Shown: in pieces, positions 22,933-34,601 of the stretch | Layout of the letters: each line of letters starts with the position of its first letter | How positions within the stretch are numbered: position 1 is the stretch's first letter | Origin: Rhodosporidiobolus odoratus | Lineage: Eukaryota > Basidiomycota > Microbotryomycetes > Sporidiobolales > Sporidiobolaceae | DNA: 64,000 bases | Direction of reading: 5' to 3' | Assembly (NCBI GenBank): GCA_034387635.1 | Contig: JAOANU010000020.1 | Location: 62,001-126,000 of the forward strand | Notes under the pieces: generated by a model | What the model was told of the DNA's origin: nothing | What the model saw: the letters and a program-made list of their open reading frames with translations, nothing else | The model's database searches: none | Made by a program: the position numbers and the translations under genes

Positions 22933-24402
22933 TCAAATCCAAACATACACCCCTCCCTCCTCCCTCGCCCTTTGAGCCGCTGCGAAACTCGCCGACTGTC
23001 GCTTGCACGAGTTGGTGAAGTATTCCGAGAGTTCCTCGAGGGCTGGTTCAAAGTCCTGCTCGTTGAGCGGCGAACGGTGCTGCATCATGGTGGCGGTCGT
23101 GGAGCCAGTCTCGGTTGAAGTGCTTGACTCGTGGCTCTCGTTCGAGTCGGACGCGAAGATGGACACTGCGCAGGGCGAGGGGGCTTGTGAGGAAGAGGTC
23201 GAGTCGGGAAGGAGGAAAGTCGGGTCGAAAGGGTGACCGTTGACGTCCGGACAGAGCGGAGTGAAAGTGGAGTGACCCGTCTCGAGGAACTCGACCTCGA
23301 GGTCGTGGGAGATAGAGCGGGAGTGGTAGGCCTTCGAGCACGAGGCACGGAATTGCCTTGACGCCCGCCATTCCTCCGCTGGTTCGAGAGCTATCTCGAG
23401 GTCCCCGGCGCCGCCCGTAGCACCCATAATTGCCAAGCCGCCCAAGGAGCTCATGACGGATTGTGATCTCCCATCTCGAACATTGCCGCCGCTGAGACTC
23501 GCTCGAGGCGAGACGTCCTCCTGAATCTGGCTGAGCCGCCCTCGGCAGAAGTAGTCGTTGACAGCGGCGACGGCTGCATCCTCGTCTGACTGACGTTTGC
23601 GTTGCGCTGTCCGCGGAGTAAGGGGCAGGCGAGAGGCGCGGGGCGAGAGGGGAACAGGCGAATCCGAACACGAGCGGACAGAAGAGGGAAAGTGGCAGGC
23701 CGCGGCAGTGGGTGACGGCGGTACGGAAGATGCAGCGGTTGATATCGAGTAGTTGGAAGACGTCGAGTGACCGCGAGAGTGGGAAGAAGGAGGAGTATTG
23801 ACGGAGGAGGCAGTCGAAGTGCGGTTGGTTCCGCCCGGATAGTGCGAGTAGAAGCGGTGACCCTGCAGTAGGGAACCCCACACGATGGAGGGTCAGCCTC
23901 TCGCTATACTACTACGCGATACAAGGGGGAAAGAGTGCTCCGTGGGGGCATGTCTTCAACGTACCATGTCTGCCGGTCCATCCGCCCATTCCCCAGCGCA
24001 CCCAAAGTCCAATTCTGTATCCTTGCCAAACCCGCCGGTCCACCGGTTGAGGCGGCGCATGAAGCGGGAAGAGCTCTCTCGGGAAAGCGTTCGAGAATGG
24101 GCGGGCTTGGGCGAGGACGGGCGAGCGGAAGGAAGTGCCGACCAGAGGCTTTCTTCTTCTCCTCGTACTCGGAGCTTCAACAACTTGGCCGGAGACCCTG
24201 GTGATGAAGCCTTGTACATGGGCATGAAGGGCGGTTCAGCGAAAGGGATAGGCGGAAGGTCCTTGTCGTTTGAGGGGGGCTGGACGGCGGGCTGGCTGTT
24301 GCGACGAGGACGACGGCGAATGGGGTGTGCGAAGGGAGAAGCGAAGGAGTGCGGACGAGTTGGTGGGTCGAGATATTCGTCGGGGTACTGCATCGTAGAC
24401 AT
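22933..24402 (-). CDS. Ser/Pro-rich protein of unknown function
   Basis: Exons 24402-23965 and 23862-22933, joined in phase 0, give 455 aa. No domain recognised. Residues 1-145 carry Pro-rich and Arg-rich patches (RRRPRRNSQP, KDLPPIPFAEPPF, SSRFMRRLNRWTGGFG). The second exon is Ser/Thr-rich with a few ordered-looking stretches (DYFCRGRLSQIQEDVSPR, FEPALEELSEYFTN). No signal peptide or membrane helix. Many SP and RR-x-S sites suggest a phosphorylated regulatory or scaffold protein; this is inference. The start is the first of two nearby Met codons. Confidence 0.65.
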
Positions 24403-25541
24403 GAAAGGCGGGTCCCGCCAGCAGGGGGAGAGCAGAAAGGCCAGGGGGAGGCCGGGGCGAGACAAATGAAGAATGGGTCTCGGATACGCCGGCGGGAGGG
24501 GAGGCCTTGCCTGTTCAGCGCCGAGTCGATCACCTTGACCAGAGAACGGGACCGCAATGGCGGTGCAGCGAGAGTACAAAGAGGGAGAAAGGCGTCAAAG
24601 GAGGGGGGCCGGAAGCGAAGGCGTCTGGAGCTCTCTACCTCTACGTGGATGGCTGCATTCCAAGTCCGAGTTGAGCAGGCCAGGCTAAGCTTGCAGTCTA
24701 TCGGAGCAGAAACGCCCCGCAGAACGATGTCGATCTCCCCGTTACAAACTGCAGATCCGCCAGGGGAATGAAGGGCTCGACGCAACCCGGACGGCAGGGA
24801 TGGCGTGTTCGGGTGCTGACGTCTAGTCTAGGCGGGTATGGATTGCTCTGGCCAGTACTGAACGAGTAATAGGGGTGAGACGATCAGCCATCCTTCATTG
24901 CCTGTTCCGCTCATGGCAAGTCTCATCAGTTCACCTCTTTCCTCTTTCTCTCTCGCTCTCTGCCTGCACCAGACTGGCTTTGCCTCGCTTCATGTCCTAC
25001 GCGCCTGTGCCACCTTACTCAGCTACTGCCCCAAGATCTCGTCGTCGTCGAAGCGGCCCGCAGCCTGCCGAAGCATCTCCCGGTTGCGGCTCATCCTCGC
25101 ATTTGGGGCGTTACTTATCATGGCTCTGCAGTCCATGCATGCAGGCCCGCTGGCCGACCTAATGGTCTCACAGACACCCGTTCGCACCCTCTGCCAGTTC
25201 AGCCGTTCCCACCCGCGCCAACACCAAATCGGAAGTTTCCCAAAGGAACAGGAATACTCCTCGGCGTTCATAGCGGCTACAACAAGCATGCGGGCACCGG
25301 TTCATTATCCCTAAGATTTCCATACCTGGGAAATCCGTCCCTGGGACTCTTCTCACGTCGTCGTCTTGCTGATCTTCCGTCAAGCTCCTCGTAACGAATA
25401 ACGCACAGCTGCGACGGCTCCCTTGGTGTAGGGCATTCTCATGCTAGCCCGCGCAAGAGCCACGCTCGACGCTTGCTGCATTCTTGCTGCATCTGCTCTT
25501 GTCCTCTTTTCCTCAGTCTTTCATTTTGCCTGCCTTGTGAC
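24403..25541. other. intergenic, no supportable gene
   Basis: The stretch lies upstream of two divergent loci. Open frames on both strands lack ATG starts, domains and consistent splice joins. Confidence 0.45.
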
Positions 25542-27048
25542 ATGCCCTTCCGATGGTCGCGACGAGCACTGGGGCTCGCAGCGATTCCTATCTTCTACGC
25601 TCTCGCCACGGTCGGCGCTCAAACGCACTTCGCACTTCGCACCGAGCGACTGCATTGAGTCGACGACCGGACCCGAGATCAACTACCTCCTCAAAAGCGG
25701 CGGAGCGGGGACTGCGATAGTGCTTTGACCATACGCACAAGTCTCGGTACGTCTTACTCGCTTGACTTTCCCTGAATCGTGTCCTAAGACAGACGGCTTC
25801 CGTTTTCTGCCTTCCCTTCCCGTTTTTGTTTCTGTTTTTTTCCGCTCACAACTTGCACCCCCGACTCGCCCTCACTTACACATGTAGCTCAACCCTCACG
25901 GACCACCAATAATCTTCACCGCTCCTCGCCAATCCATCTACACCCAATCCCTTCCCGAAGACCACACCCGCGCAACCATCGTCATGGAGAACCCCGAAGG
26001 CCACTACAGCGGCGACCTCACCGTCAAAGCCCACTGTGCGTACTGCAGAGGGGTGGCTATAAGGAATTCGCATTTCGATGCAGGACGGGATATATTGGGT
26101 GGGGTGGAAGGAGGAGATGCGTTGATCCTGGTTGGAGGGGAGGTTGGGGAGCAAGAGGTTAGGAGCGTGGATGCTTGGGGCGCGAGGGGGTATGCGCTAG
26201 TACACGTGGCCTGTATGCTACTCTCTCCTGCTTCGCCCGTGCCCAATTTTCCGACTGGGCCGCCCATGGAGTCTTTTCTTCCTGCCATTGTTGTCCTTCG
26301 CACCAACTGACCGACAGCCTCCCTCCACTCGTAGAAGGCGCACACGACACCTGCCGCGATGTCATCATCGCTGAGAACGTCCTCCACACCGCAGGCGACG
26401 CACCCCTCAACGCCTTCCTAACCTCGGAACTCGCCCGTCTACGAGATGGTGCTCCGGCCTATCGAGGGCGGGAGAGGCCGAAGATATGGACGGACGGGAT
26501 CAGTGTGGCTTGCGCACATTCGTGAGTTCTTTCGAGTCCTTCCAACTTTTCCCTTGCTCTTTCACCTACCTCTTCCGCGTTTTCGACTTGCGATTTTCTC
26601 TGCATCCCCCGCTTCCTCATCTTGTTGTCCGGGTTCTGTTGATAGTTGTGTGTGTGCGCTGACCCTTTGCAATCTATTGCAGCACCGTTACCGACAACAC
26701 GATCCGCGACGTTTCCGGCGTTGCATCTGGCACGCAGGTTCACCAGAACACGGTCGTTGCTCGTGATCACGATATGCTCGTCGGCATTTCGATTGTCGCT
26801 AATCCGGTGTATCATGGCAAGGCAGGAGCGTGTGGGACGTCGACTACACCGCTGGAGCGAACGGCGCCGCCGCCGCTTCATACCCGGTCGGAAAAGCATT
26901 GGCTGAAGAGGTGGTTCCGACCGAGGTGGAGCCGGTCGTGCGGATGAAGATGCAAAATGTCACTCCCAAGATGATGAAAATGATGATGCAGAGGAGGATG
27001 GTGCAGCAACCCCGAGCGATGGCAGCGAGGGAGTTTGGGTTTTCTTGA
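25542..27048 (+). pseudogene. decayed secreted beta-helix (pectate-lyase-like) protein
   Basis: ATG 25542 opens a good signal peptide (RRALGLAAIPIFYALATVGAQ). The rest lies in another frame: DCIESTTGPEINYLLKSGG, then TGA 25726-25728 where relatives usually have a Cys-Pro (read here as VL-stop-PYAQV). After an intron come beta-helix rungs (IIFTAPRQSIYTQ, VAIRNSHFDAGRD, GGDALILVGGE, DVIIAENVLHTAGDAP, TVTDNTIRDVSGV) typical of right-handed parallel beta-helix proteins. The last part (DVDYTAGANGAA) is again in a shifted frame. At least one nonsense and two frame breaks argue for a pseudogene. The ancestral product was probably secreted and carbohydrate-active, inferred from the fold. Confidence 0.65.
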
Positions 27049-27367
27049 GGTGCTTCTCCGGCTCTCTCGCCCTTTCCACGCTGCCTGATTTTACCTTGTC
27101 ATGACCGTATATAGCTTCCTTACTGTACACAGCCTTCCGCTCGTATATAGATATCCGTCCTTTTCATCTGTATCTACCCTGGGCTTCGCCGAAGCGCTCT
27201 CGTACACAGTCCTCGACTCGACGCCTACTGAGCGATATGTTATGCCTTCGTCAGTCTACGTTCTACAACAGCGATCTATGCGAGACAGTCTATCTACGTG
27301 AGTGGTGAGTATGCGAGGCGTTGTGAAACAACAGCTAGAGAAGGTGATCGCGAAAGTCGACGGCCGT
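27049..27367. other. intergenic, convergent 3' ends
   Basis: Lies between the decayed beta-helix locus and the stop of the mitochondrial carrier. No gene or distinct element seen. Confidence 0.45.
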
Positions 27368-28756
27368 CTAGCTGAGTCCGTACCGCCGCTTGATGCTCTC
27401 GTATACGGTCATACTGATGGCATTGGCGGGCATCTGCGTAAGCGACGAGATCGAGTCAGCTTGGCCTTCGCCTTAGTGACGCGGGCGAGTACAATGTGTA
27501 GGCCAAGGGAGAGCACCGACGCACCGCATAAGCGATCCTGACCCCCAAGCCCCGCGTGAATGCCCTCGCGCCACCTTGCTTCCACAACTCCTTCACAATC
27601 CCTTTAATCCCCCCTCCCTTGTCCAATTTGCCCCCCGATGTCTGCCATCGGGCCTGGACAACTTCGATCGGTGTTGTTGTAGTTGCAGCAATGGCGCAGG
27701 CAAGGACGGAGCAGAGCGTGTAGCGTAGGGGATGAGGGGCTTCGAGTGGGGCAGAGGAGGGGGACGACGATGCAGGGGTCGGGACAAAGCGCGTCTTGAG
27801 GGATTCGTAGATGCACCCTATCCAGCAAAGTATAAGGTTAGTGGAGGTCGTCTTCTATCGAGCAAACAGATGGAGGGCATAGAGGCAGAGCAGATGACGG
27901 AAAACAACGTACAGAAAACGCTAACATTGGGAATAAAGATGGCTGTTCCCACCCAGTATCCTCGTTGCAATCCTTTCCATCCCTCTTCCCGCACGATCTT
28001 CCGCACAAGCTGCACGGCCGAAGTCCCTTCGTCGCCTTTCTGTAGTCGCGATTTGAGAACATCGAGCGGGGTCCAGATTGCGCCGGACGCGACTGTGTTT
28101 AATGGGAGGGGCGAGATGGCAAGAAGAGAGAAAGGCGACGCGCAGGAAAAGGGGGTATGCGTTAGATGGTAAGGTTGGGTTAGGTGAGAACGAAGAAGCT
28201 GGCGAGGATAAGCGTACGTTCTGCTGCAGTCCCCGCCGCCACAAACACCGGCAATCGCTCCCACAGCGTCGGCTCCCGCTCCCGTGGTAGCCACCGCTCG
28301 TTGAAGTACCGTTTCGAAGCTGTACACCAGCGCGGCACAAACACCAGTGTTTCTGTCAGCATCGTTTGCGAGCGGCAGAAACACAAGAAAACAGCGAGGC
28401 GGTGACACACCTTCATACGTCGTGAGATACAGCGACAGAGCCGGTACGCTGAAGCCAATGGCGACTGGTAATCCAGCGTACAGCCCTCGTATTCCTCCTT
28501 TTCCTACCAGTTGTTTTAACGGAGGGACAGTCGGGCCGGAGGTCTGAACGCGAATACGGATGGTGTCCACTGCAGGAAGGGGTGTCAGCGAGAGCAGGAG
28601 AGATGCGGAAGGAACGGAAAGAGGCGTACGAGGGTGAGTGACCATCCTTGCTGAGACTGCTGAGGCGGAAGAGGCGAGAATAATGGCTGGTTCTATCATC
28701 CTGGCTGGCCGAGGCGCGTTCTGTAGATTCGCTGTAGCTGCTTCTTCGCTCTCCAT
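27368..28756 (-). CDS. mitochondrial carrier family protein
   Basis: Six exons (28756-28630, 28569-28411, 28319-28218, 28092-27913, 27817-27525, 27433-27368) give 308 aa, the usual carrier length. All three repeats show the signature P-x-[DE]-x-x-[KR]: PLDTIR (formed across intron 1), TPLDVLKSRLQ and TPIEVVQARWQ. Each is followed by a G-x-x-G-type motif (GGIRGLYAGLPV, GWKGLQRGYWVG, GGARAFTRGLGV). Such proteins are six-helix solute exchangers of the inner mitochondrial membrane. The substrate cannot be read from the sequence with confidence. It is the left neighbour of the HD mating-type genes. Confidence 0.9.
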
Positions 28757-29227
28757 TGTCGCTTTGTTGGCTTATCGAGGTGCTTGAGAGCCGAAAAGAA
28801 TGTCGCGATGAGGAAGGGAGAAAGTTGACAAGGCGATGCGGGACGGTAAGGGCGCTGTGAGCCGAGTCAATGAAGTCTCCTAGTGTCCCTTAGCTAGTCG
28901 CAGCAGCTATACAAGCGAGTCGAGGGCGACGATCAAGCGAAGAAGCGGCGGGCGATCCCGCTTGCCGAAGTTCGAATTCTCGCGCCTCTCCTCAACTGCA
29001 GTTTCCCTTTCCTCCGCGAGAGTATCGCTAGAGGTAGGATGGGAAAGACGAAGTAGTTACATGGCTTCTGACGTACACGAAGAGGTCGAAGAATGAGATG
29101 AGCAGAAGGATGACGAAGAACGACCAAACCGAATAACAGCAGTCGAAAGAGAGAAGAAAGGGAACAAGGAGATCCGAGTGTCCGTCCGCGCACGCCCTCC
29201 TAGCCATCCGCCTATACACCTATCAGC
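28757..29227. other. intergenic between carrier promoter and HD1 3' end
   Basis: About 470 bp. Short open frames only; no additional gene supported. Confidence 0.5.
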
Positions 29228-30556
29228 CTAGACGAGCAAATCCCCGTTCTCCGCCATTGCCCCCACGCTGGCATCATACCCGAACGCCCTCGTCAACCCA
29301 TTCTGACCCGCAGGCAACTCCGCCAACGTACAAAAGTAAGGGTGCGGTTCTTGCGGTTGCTGCTGCAGCTGGCGCATTCTCTGACGGGTAGTCGAGGGAG
29401 GGTAACCGGAAAATGATGACGAAGGGAGGGAACCGTCGAAGGAAAGGAGGGAAGACGAGGCGGGAGGAGAAGAAGGGTGAATCTGCTGCAGGGAGGCGTA
29501 GGAGATGAGAGAGTCGGTTGAAGCTGATGAGGAATTACTGAGGGAGCGAGAAGCGGCAGAGGAGGCGGGGGAGGAGAAGGTCGAAGGGTAACGAGGACCG
29601 GCGGAGAGGTCGAGGGAGGATGCGGGCGGCGAAGCAGTAAGGCCGGATGCACGGCGGCGATGGCGAGAGGGTGTCGAAAAAGGTACGTTGTATGGTGCTG
29701 CACGGTGACGAGCGGTAAAGGAAGAAGGTCCAGCGTGGGGGGAACCTGCGAAGCCGGAGGGAGAGGAAAACCCCCTCGTCGTCTTCGTCTCAATCTTCCT
29801 CCTGGTCGCCAGTACCGGCTTCCCCTCCTGCAGGATCTCCTTGATTCCTTCCGCCACCCGATCCCTGCCTCCATCTGCAAAGAAAGTCTTGACCGCCCTG
29901 ACCTTCTTCGCCACGCTTTCCTCCAGCGCGTCCTCCTCATACTCCTGCAGTAACCGCTCGAAGTCCCCCTTACTCCCGTCGGTATAAGCGCGCTTGAGCG
30001 CCTGCCAGCCTGATCGACGACGGTTGTTGGTGAACCAGGTGTCGAGTTGTTCTTTTTTGTGCGAAGGGACGAGGGTGAGAAGGTGAGTCTTGTCGGCGGA
30101 GGAGGGGTAAGGATTGACAAGGTTACCGAGGAACCAGGTGCGGTAGGGGAGGAATTGGGTGGAGTCGTCGGGGTCGATGGTACAGGCGGGAAAGGGAGAG
30201 GACGAGGAAAGGGCGGGTGGCGAGGTGGCACCTGCGGTCTGGGCACTAAGGAAGACGCGCGATCCTGTCTTCAGTTCAGACCGTAGCGTGTGTTCGAAGT
30301 CTTGCTGAATATGTCCGAACTGGTGGTCCAAACCGGCGATATCGTGTGAAACGATGCTGATCAGGCCAGCCGTTCGCCGTAGAGTAGCAATGGTGCTGGC
30401 CTCGAGGAGTTCGGCATCCAGAGCTACTTGTACTCGAGCGAAGAACTCAACGCAGCGACTCTCCAGGCTGTTGGAGGTGCCGGCGGCAATGGCGGCGAGG
30501 AAGAGCGAGGTGAGCTGCTGGGCTTCGTCGCGAAGAGCAATATCAAGAACGGTCAT
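29228..30556 (-). CDS. HD1: HD1-type homeodomain mating-type transcription factor
   Basis: A single 442-aa exon from ATG 30556. Residues 1-95 are helical and variable, the region that in basidiomycete HD proteins decides self/non-self pairing. The homeodomain is at about 136-190: YRTWFLGNLVNPYP (with the three-residue loop insertion and PYP of TALE-type HD1 proteins), then recognition helix LDTWFTNNRRRSGW. Behind it are a basic/acidic helix and a Ser/Pro-rich C-terminal half. In heterothallic basidiomycetes HD1 dimerises with HD2 from the other mating type to switch on the dikaryon/sexual programme. The divergent HD2 partner starts 179 bp away, as expected for an HD (b/A2) locus. No homeodomain residue is missing. 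Confidence 0.92.
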   Translation of the reverse strand: MTVLDIALRDEAQQLTSLFLAAIAAGTSNSLESRCVEFFARVQVALDAELLEASTIATLRRTAGLISIVSHDIAGLDHQFGHIQQDFEHTLRSELKTGSRVFLSAQTAGATSPPALSSSSPFPACTIDPDDSTQFLPYRTWFLGNLVNPYPSSADKTHLLTLVPSHKKEQLDTWFTNNRRRSGWQALKRAYTDGSKGDFERLLQEYEEDALEESVAKKVRAVKTFFADGGRDRVAEGIKEILQEGKPVLATRRKIETKTTRGFSSPSGFAGSPHAGPSSFTARHRAAPYNVPFSTPSRHRRRASGLTASPPASSLDLSAGPRYPSTFSSPASSAASRSLSNSSSASTDSLISYASLQQIHPSSPPASSSLLSFDGSLPSSSFSGYPPSTTRQRMRQLQQQPQEPHPYFCTLAELPAGQNGLTRAFGYDASVGAMAENGDLLV

Positions 30557-30735
30557 GATGTGTAAGTGCAGAACGCCTGATACGCAGCGTGCAAGGACTC
30601 AGGTCGGGAGGAGTGCGAAGACAAAGCCTGAGACGGGGAGGACCCAGCGGACCTAGAAGAGGCTCGACCGCAAACAAAGGGATCATAAGTTGGGTGCGCC
30701 TGGTCAGCTTTCGCCCGCTCTCTGCACCCGCAGAA
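30557..30735. promoter_or_regulatory. shared bidirectional promoter of HD1 and HD2
   Basis: Only 179 bp separate the two start codons, so both 5' leaders and the promoters must lie here or reach into coding sequence. I see no obvious TATA box or repeated operator. In other basidiomycetes this interval is variable between alleles. Confidence 0.7.
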
Positions 30736-32375
30736 ATGGACGCGAGCGCTCACCACCAGCTTGCCTGTGCCGCACAGAAGCTGTTAGCAGCACCCGCCCT
30801 CGCCGTACTTGCGCCGTCACCTGCGGCGAGCATCACCCGGCCTATGCCGTTGACTGCCCCTCGACTCGAACTGGCTTTGCTAGCCGCCGAAGCAGCCCAT
30901 GAAGGTTGCTCGCACTCGACTATTGCGTCTCTGAACGAGGTGTTCGTGATGGCCTGCCAACAAATCGAGAACAACTGTCAAGATAATTTCTTCGACGTCG
31001 TTGTGGAGCTCCAGAAGACATTCGAGGGCGCCGATGTAGAGAAGATGACGACGTGGGAGCGAGGGGTCCGGCGGAAATGGGAACAGCAGTTGGTGGAAGC
31101 TATGGAGCAGTGCCGACAGCGAATCCTCCAAGAAGTCCGCGACGCCCGCCAACGCCACTCCACCCCCGCCGACATCCCCGTCCATCCCGGCCCCACCTCC
31201 TCAGACGCACAACCCTCGGGCGCCTTCACCGAAGAAGTCCTGTCCATAATGAACCGCGCCTTCCTCGTTTCGGAATCCGTTTCTCGAGCGGAACGGAGAG
31301 AACTGAGTAGGGTTACTGGGTTGAGTGAGAGGCAGGTGTTGACTTGGGTGCGTTCGAATTCTTCTTATGGTTCTCAGGTTGCGATAGCAGCGGCGAGAAG
31401 CGAAAAACGGGAAACCAGCAGCGGAAGAAAAAAGTTGCTGACGAGTTCTTGAGGTGGCGGTTCCTGCAGTTCGCGAATCAACGTCAGCGTCGTCCCAAGA
31501 AAGCCGCCATAGCCGCCGCTGTAAGCGTTCGGGCCGCCCCGTACACCACTCCTCGTCGCCCCCAAAACCAGCAAATGCACCCCGCTCCCCACTCGCTCCG
31601 TACCGTCTCTGGCTCGTCCTCTCTCTCCTCCTCTACCTCCTCTTCACTCCTCTCCTACGCCTACGACGGAGAGGACACCGAACTTGCCCTCCTCAACCCG
31701 CCGAGCCCGACAAAGGGAGACGGCGAGTTCGCCCTTCTCCCCGCGTCCGCAGGAGCCTCCTTCACATCCTTCGCTTCGCAGTACCGGGTCGATCAGCTCC
31801 CCGTCCCTCCGCCATACTACCACGATGGGCAAGAAGCGCAGACGGCGTTTGACGGTCCGACCCCTCTCGCGCCGTCTTTTTCTCTTCCCATGCCTCCTCC
31901 GACGAATCAGCTGGGCTTGTCCTCCTTCGACAACGCGCACGAGCAGCCTCTCCCCTCACCCGCCTTCGCCGCCGTTACGTCTTCTGAGGCCTTCTTCGAT
32001 CAGACTTTCTCCCAGCCCGTCCTCCCCGGTGGGGCTTCTACGGCAAGCGAATCCTCCTCCATCTCCTACACCGAGGATGCGTTCTCCTCCGCTTCGTCCG
32101 TCTCGGGCTTCATCCCCGTCGCACCAGCCTCGACTCCTTTCTCCAGCTTCGGGCAAGAGGCAGGAGGACTCACCTTGGAAGGCGTCGACTCTTGGATGGA
32201 TTCCCAGTTTTACGAGAACTTGTTCGGGTCGCTCGGGCTTACTGGACCGGCAGATGGAGCGGGGATGACGATCGAGGGAGGAGGGTTGAGGTTGAGTATG
32301 GACGCGGTTAGGGCCGATTCGGGAGAAGGAGAGATGGAAGTGGGAGGAGGGGGTGGGTTTGGGTTTGGGTGGTAA
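30736..32375 (+). CDS. HD2: HD2-type homeodomain mating-type transcription factor
   Basis: Exons 30736-31347 and 31470-32375 join in phase 0 to give 505 aa. The N-terminal ~150 residues are helical (LELALLAAEAAHEG, WEQQLVEAMEQCRQRIL) and should form the pairing interface. The homeodomain covers about 160-216: helix 1 in EEVLSIMNRAFLVSE, helix 2 in ERRELSRVTGLSERQV, recognition helix W|FANQRQRRPKK. The 122-nt intron falls exactly between the W and F of the invariant WF-x-N motif. The remaining ~290 residues are Ser/Pro/Phe-rich with acidic patches, a plausible activation domain. It is the divergent partner of HD1. Confidence 0.92.
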
Positions 32376-33151
32376 AGAGCGTGCGGGTCGCGCTGCGGTG
32401 TGGTGTTGAATCAGTCTGTTTGTCTTCTTCGTGTTTGTGTTGGTTCTGCGTACCTCGTTCTCGTCGTTTCCCCCTCCGCCTTCCCGTGTTCGTAGTCGGT
32501 TCCGATGCGCTGCATTTCGCGCGCTGGGGTGTTTGTTGGAGCTGTAAGTATTCGTTGTTCAGTCTTGAAGCGGTAGCACGAGGTCTGGCAAGCGATTCTA
32601 GCGAGAGCGTGGAGCAGTCGAGGGAGGCGCTAAAGAGGAGCAGATCTCGGAACTTGGACGAGAACAACTTGCTCACAAGGCTATCGCTATGCTGGTGCTC
32701 CTCTACAGGAGCTATACACGTCATTACAGCGCTGTACACACGTCTTGCAGTCCGCCACACGCTCTCTTCGCTGCTTCGCCGTTTCGTTCCCGTCCGCCTC
32801 GACTGCAGGTGTCGCGAGCGCGGGTCTCTGCTGAGCGCTGACTGATGATGCAGCGTCTTAAGCATGCTAACAGTGCTAGCGATGCTTACGTACTGAGCCT
32901 GCAGGCGGTCCAGGATGAATGGGAGCCTGTCGTCGTCACCGGCTCGTTCGCCGATTCTCGCCTTTAGACGCTCTCTCGTTGGCCAGCTGGCTTTCCTTCC
33001 TTCTACACCTGCTACTCACCAAGTTGGCGTCTACCAAGGTGCGCCCCTGTCTCCTTCCTTGCGCTGCCCTTCGTTTGTGGACTCACCTTCATTGCCCCAC
33101 TTCCCTCCCTCTATTCCTGCAGTTTTTCCCCCACTCGCCTACAAAACAATC
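32376..33151. other. intergenic downstream of HD2
   Basis: About 775 bp, T-rich just after the HD2 stop (likely 3' UTR), then the promoter of the next plus-strand gene. No gene supported. Confidence 0.5.
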
Positions 33152-34168
33152 ATGTCCAACCTCGCCAAGAAAGCCGATGCCGTCGCTACCCCCGTCTCTC
33201 AAGTTGGAATGGGCCAGGTCCGCAAATTCGGTCACCCTCTTCACCCAGCCACCGTCGTACGTTTTTTCTCTTTCCTCTCCCCCACATTCACCTTTACGCC
33301 TCCTCCCGTCATTCTCACGAGCCTGTGAGCTTTCTGCAGCACTTCCCCATCGGTCTCCTCTCCCTCTCCCTCTCCCTCGACGCTCTCCAAGTCGCCCCCG
33401 CCCTCTCTCACGGCTTGAACTACTTCAAAGTCCTCCCTCCTGTCGCCGTCCTCAACACCATCAGCCACTACACCGGTGCTGCTGGGCTCTTGTTCGCTGT
33501 CCCGACGGTGCTGACTGGGTTGAGCGAGCTGTACGGGATGTGGAAAGGACAGGTGCGTCAGCTTTCGTTTTCTGTCGGGCACTGTCGACTTTGCAGTCTA
33601 TTCTTTCGGCCATCCTCCCTGAGAGAACGACGGCGAAAGATATGGCTTTAGCTTGACCCTGCCCTTGCGTTTGCTAATCTCCTACCCTCGCAGGCTCAGC
33701 AAAAGTCTCTAAAGGGTTCCGTTTCCGATGCGGCCGTTAAGAGGGACGTTGCGGGTGAGAAACTCAAGACGACCTTGACACACGCTACCCTCAACGACAT
33801 TGTCCTCGGTGTTGCGGCTTACAACTGGTGCGCTTGCATGTTTTACCTGCGGCAATCTGCCCCAATTTTGCTTTGTAACCCTCGCCCTTCTCAAGTCGTT
33901 CCCGCCGACTGGATCGAACAAACTTTGTCTCACCTTCCCTTGCCCGTCACGCTGACCTCTTCTCCGTCCGTCTGCGACCCACAGGTGGGTCCGCCGCCAA
34001 TCCTCCTCCCTAACCCTCCCCAACTTGAACGCCCTCCTCTCGGCCGTCGCCGTCCCCCTCTTCTTCTACTCAGCCTACCTCGGAGGATCCCTCGTCTACG
34101 AATACGGAGTCGGTGTGCAGAGGCAAGGTGAGGCGGCGGAGATTAAGGAGAAACAGGAGAAGGAGTGA
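33152..34168 (+). CDS. DUF2231 four-helix membrane protein
   Basis: Four exons (33152-33256, 33340-33552, 33694-33827, 33985-34168) give 211 aa. An alternative splice at GA|GTGAGT 34165 would only replace the stop with Gln-stop at 34270. HPLHPATVHFPIGLLSL is the hallmark of DUF2231 membrane proteins. Four hydrophobic helices follow: FPIGLLSLSLSLDAL, YTGAAGLLFAVPTVLTG, ATLNDIVLGVAAYNW and LLSAVAVPLFFYSAYLGG. The C terminus is charged (EIKEKQEKE). The molecular role of the family is not established. It is the right neighbour of the HD locus. Confidence 0.82.
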
Positions 34169-34601
34169 GTTGTCTTTGTTTCGCTATCTTTCTTTCTGCA
34201 TCGTCTTTGGCGTTCCCCTCGGAGTCTTGTCCGTGTTTTGACTTACTTTTTCGGGTTTTACAGGCAGTAAAGGAGTCGAAGAAAGTGATTGAAACCGCGT
34301 CGTACCACACCTGCACAGCTGTAACATGGTCTTACAATACTTCGACTGACTGAACAAGTATTACACGACCCTTCCAGAGAGCCATTGAGAGAGACCTAAT
34401 CATTCACACCGCCACTGACTGGAAGCTAACCGCGGGCCAGTCGTCGCATTGACAGTCGAGATAGTCACAGTAGCTAACGATGATCCCCGTGGACGGCGCT
34501 AATGCACGGCATGATGGCCTATTCAACAGTAATGACAGTAAGGCGTGAGCGCGACGACAGACCGCCAAAGTGAAACTGAAAAGGAAAGAAGAAGGACTGA
34601 C
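34169..34601. other. intergenic, convergent 3' ends
   Basis: Lies between the DUF2231 gene and the minus-strand membrane protein whose last exon is not resolved, so that exon may be here. Confidence 0.4.
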
